This document shows, piece by piece, positions 63,433 through 64,000 of a stretch of DNA of 64,000 nt. The notes beneath the pieces were generated by a model. That model had not been told where the DNA came from, made no database searches, and was given only the letters and a program-made list of their open reading frames with translations. The stretch is taken from contig NZ_SWBO01000005.1 in assembly GCF_005116475.1 (NCBI RefSeq), positions 1 to 64,000 on the forward strand. The letters are read 5' to 3'. A program made the position numbers and the translations under genes. The stretch comes from Pedobacter cryotolerans (GTDB lineage Bacteria > Bacteroidota > Bacteroidia > Sphingobacteriales > Sphingobacteriaceae). The first letter of the stretch is position 1. The number at the start of each line of letters is the position of its first letter.

Positions 63433-64000
63433 CTACAGCCTCATTCCTCTCAAAAGTTCATCAATTAGCATTCTTTTTTTACCTTCAAACTGTACATCGG
63501 TAACTTTTATAAACCCGTCTTTAGTTGCAAATTTCAAATAGGTTTTGCCATCCGTTAAAAATGCACCAGTAGAAATTCCAGGTTCTTTATCCTCTGGTTC
63601 GGCATTAAAAATCTTAAAGTTTTTATCGTTTAACGTGGTAAAAGCAGTTGGGTAAGGACTTAAACCGCGAATATGGTTATAAACCGTTTGGTTATTTTGG
63701 TTCCAATCTATTTTACAATAATCCTTAAAAATTTTAGGGGCAGATTTGAGCTCATCACTTTCTGGCTGTGGTACTTCGTTGTAATCATCAGCCTCGATGG
63801 CTTTAACCGTTTTTACCAATAAATTGGCGCCAACAACCATTAATTTATCGTGTAAAGTTCCGGCAGTTTCAGTATCAGTAATAGCTACACTATCTGTAAA
63901 AATGATATCTCCAGTGTCTATTTCTTGTTTTAAGAAAAATGTAGTAACGCCAGTTTCTTCCTCTCCATTTATAATGACATGGTTTATAGGTGCAGCCCCG
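63433..64000 (-). CDS. fmt: Methionyl-tRNA formyltransferase, C-terminal part (cut by window end)
   Basis: Adds a formyl group to Met-tRNA for start of translation. The frame runs off the window without a start. The part seen begins GAAPINHVIINGEEETGVTT, the conserved end of the formyltransferase catalytic domain, and continues into the C-terminal OB-like domain that binds the tRNA (RGLSPYPTAFT, then KFATKDGFIKVTDVQFEGKK). The Met at 63840 is internal and not the start. Confidence 0.94.
   Translation of the reverse strand, partial: GAAPINHVIINGEEETGVTTFFLKQEIDTGDIIFTDSVAITDTETAGTLHDKLMVVGANLLVKTVKAIEADDYNEVPQPESDELKSAPKIFKDYCKIDWNQNNQTVYNHIRGLSPYPTAFTTLNDKNFKIFNAEPEDKEPGISTGAFLTDGKTYLKFATKDGFIKVTDVQFEGKKRMLIDELLRGMRL

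Noticed and set aside
63840..63840. Methionine at 63840 as the start of a short protein
   Set aside because: The frame stays open to the window end and the upstream codons match the conserved Fmt catalytic domain, so the Met is internal.

Overview
The window reads as a chromosome segment of a low-GC member of the Bacteroidota, most like the Sphingobacteriaceae (Pedobacter and relatives). This rests on several things seen in the sequence. Genes are preceded by the TAnnTTTG -7 promoter box and rarely by a Shine-Dalgarno sequence. Many proteins carry lipoprotein or AQ-type signal peptides. The window holds families typical of the phylum: PafA-type phosphatase, DUF4294, DUF4783, DUF6922/AbiEii, an HU-like/SPOR fusion, BshB1 and fused IcmF. 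Dispersed intergenic repeats also resemble those of this group. The species is not determined. I see no prophage, insertion sequence, CRISPR array or tRNA gene.

Layout. 1-125: 3' end of a 5S rRNA gene (so an rRNA operon lies to the left) and its terminator. 0.4-8.4 kb: acyl-ACP desaturase, fused isobutyryl-CoA mutase, PafA alkaline phosphatase and FolC. 8.4-16.4 kb: one tightly packed minus-strand operon coding for a large TPR protein, an outer-membrane barrel, a membrane protein joining a cytoplasmic HU-like domain to a periplasmic SPOR domain, an ExbB/ExbD proton channel and a TonB/TolA-like transducer, followed by folC. It looks like an envelope-spanning, proton-driven machine. 16.5-20.5 kb: pyrB/pyrR, a class IV aminotransferase, a P1 peptidase and a DCC-family protein. 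20.5-26 kb: small membrane proteins, a DUF779/aldehyde dehydrogenase/AraC group and an ECF sigma operon. 26-34.3 kb: GH20 hexosaminidase, a repeat-rich gap, ribosomal protein S1, an SH3 protein, a TPM protein and a DUF1080 lipoprotein.

34.3-43.9 kb: a DUF6922/AbiEii toxin-antitoxin-like pair, cmk, arfB, a MACPF (perforin-like) lipoprotein, LpxR-like lipid A deacylase, Lon, a TPR protein and gpmI. 44-57.5 kb: DUF4783-nadC-plsY-M48 peptidase, pabB, purA, a Fur-family regulator, the RelA/SpoT enzyme, DUF4294, glutathione peroxidase, bshB1 and acyl-CoA dehydrogenase. 57.7-64 kb: lysine 6-transaminase, a degenerate cold-shock-like protein, an ACC deaminase/D-cysteine desulfhydrase-like enzyme, the relic of a secreted-protein gene, rluD, a PabC-like enzyme and the 3' part of fmt, cut by the window edge.

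Most genes are housekeeping. The points that deserve attention are the HU/SPOR/ExbBD operon, the MACPF lipoprotein, the overlapping DUF6922/AbiEii pair, a duplicated palindromic element beside the hexosaminidase gene, the secreted-protein relic, and several places where the longest open frame begins inside a promoter or a repeat and the true start lies downstream.
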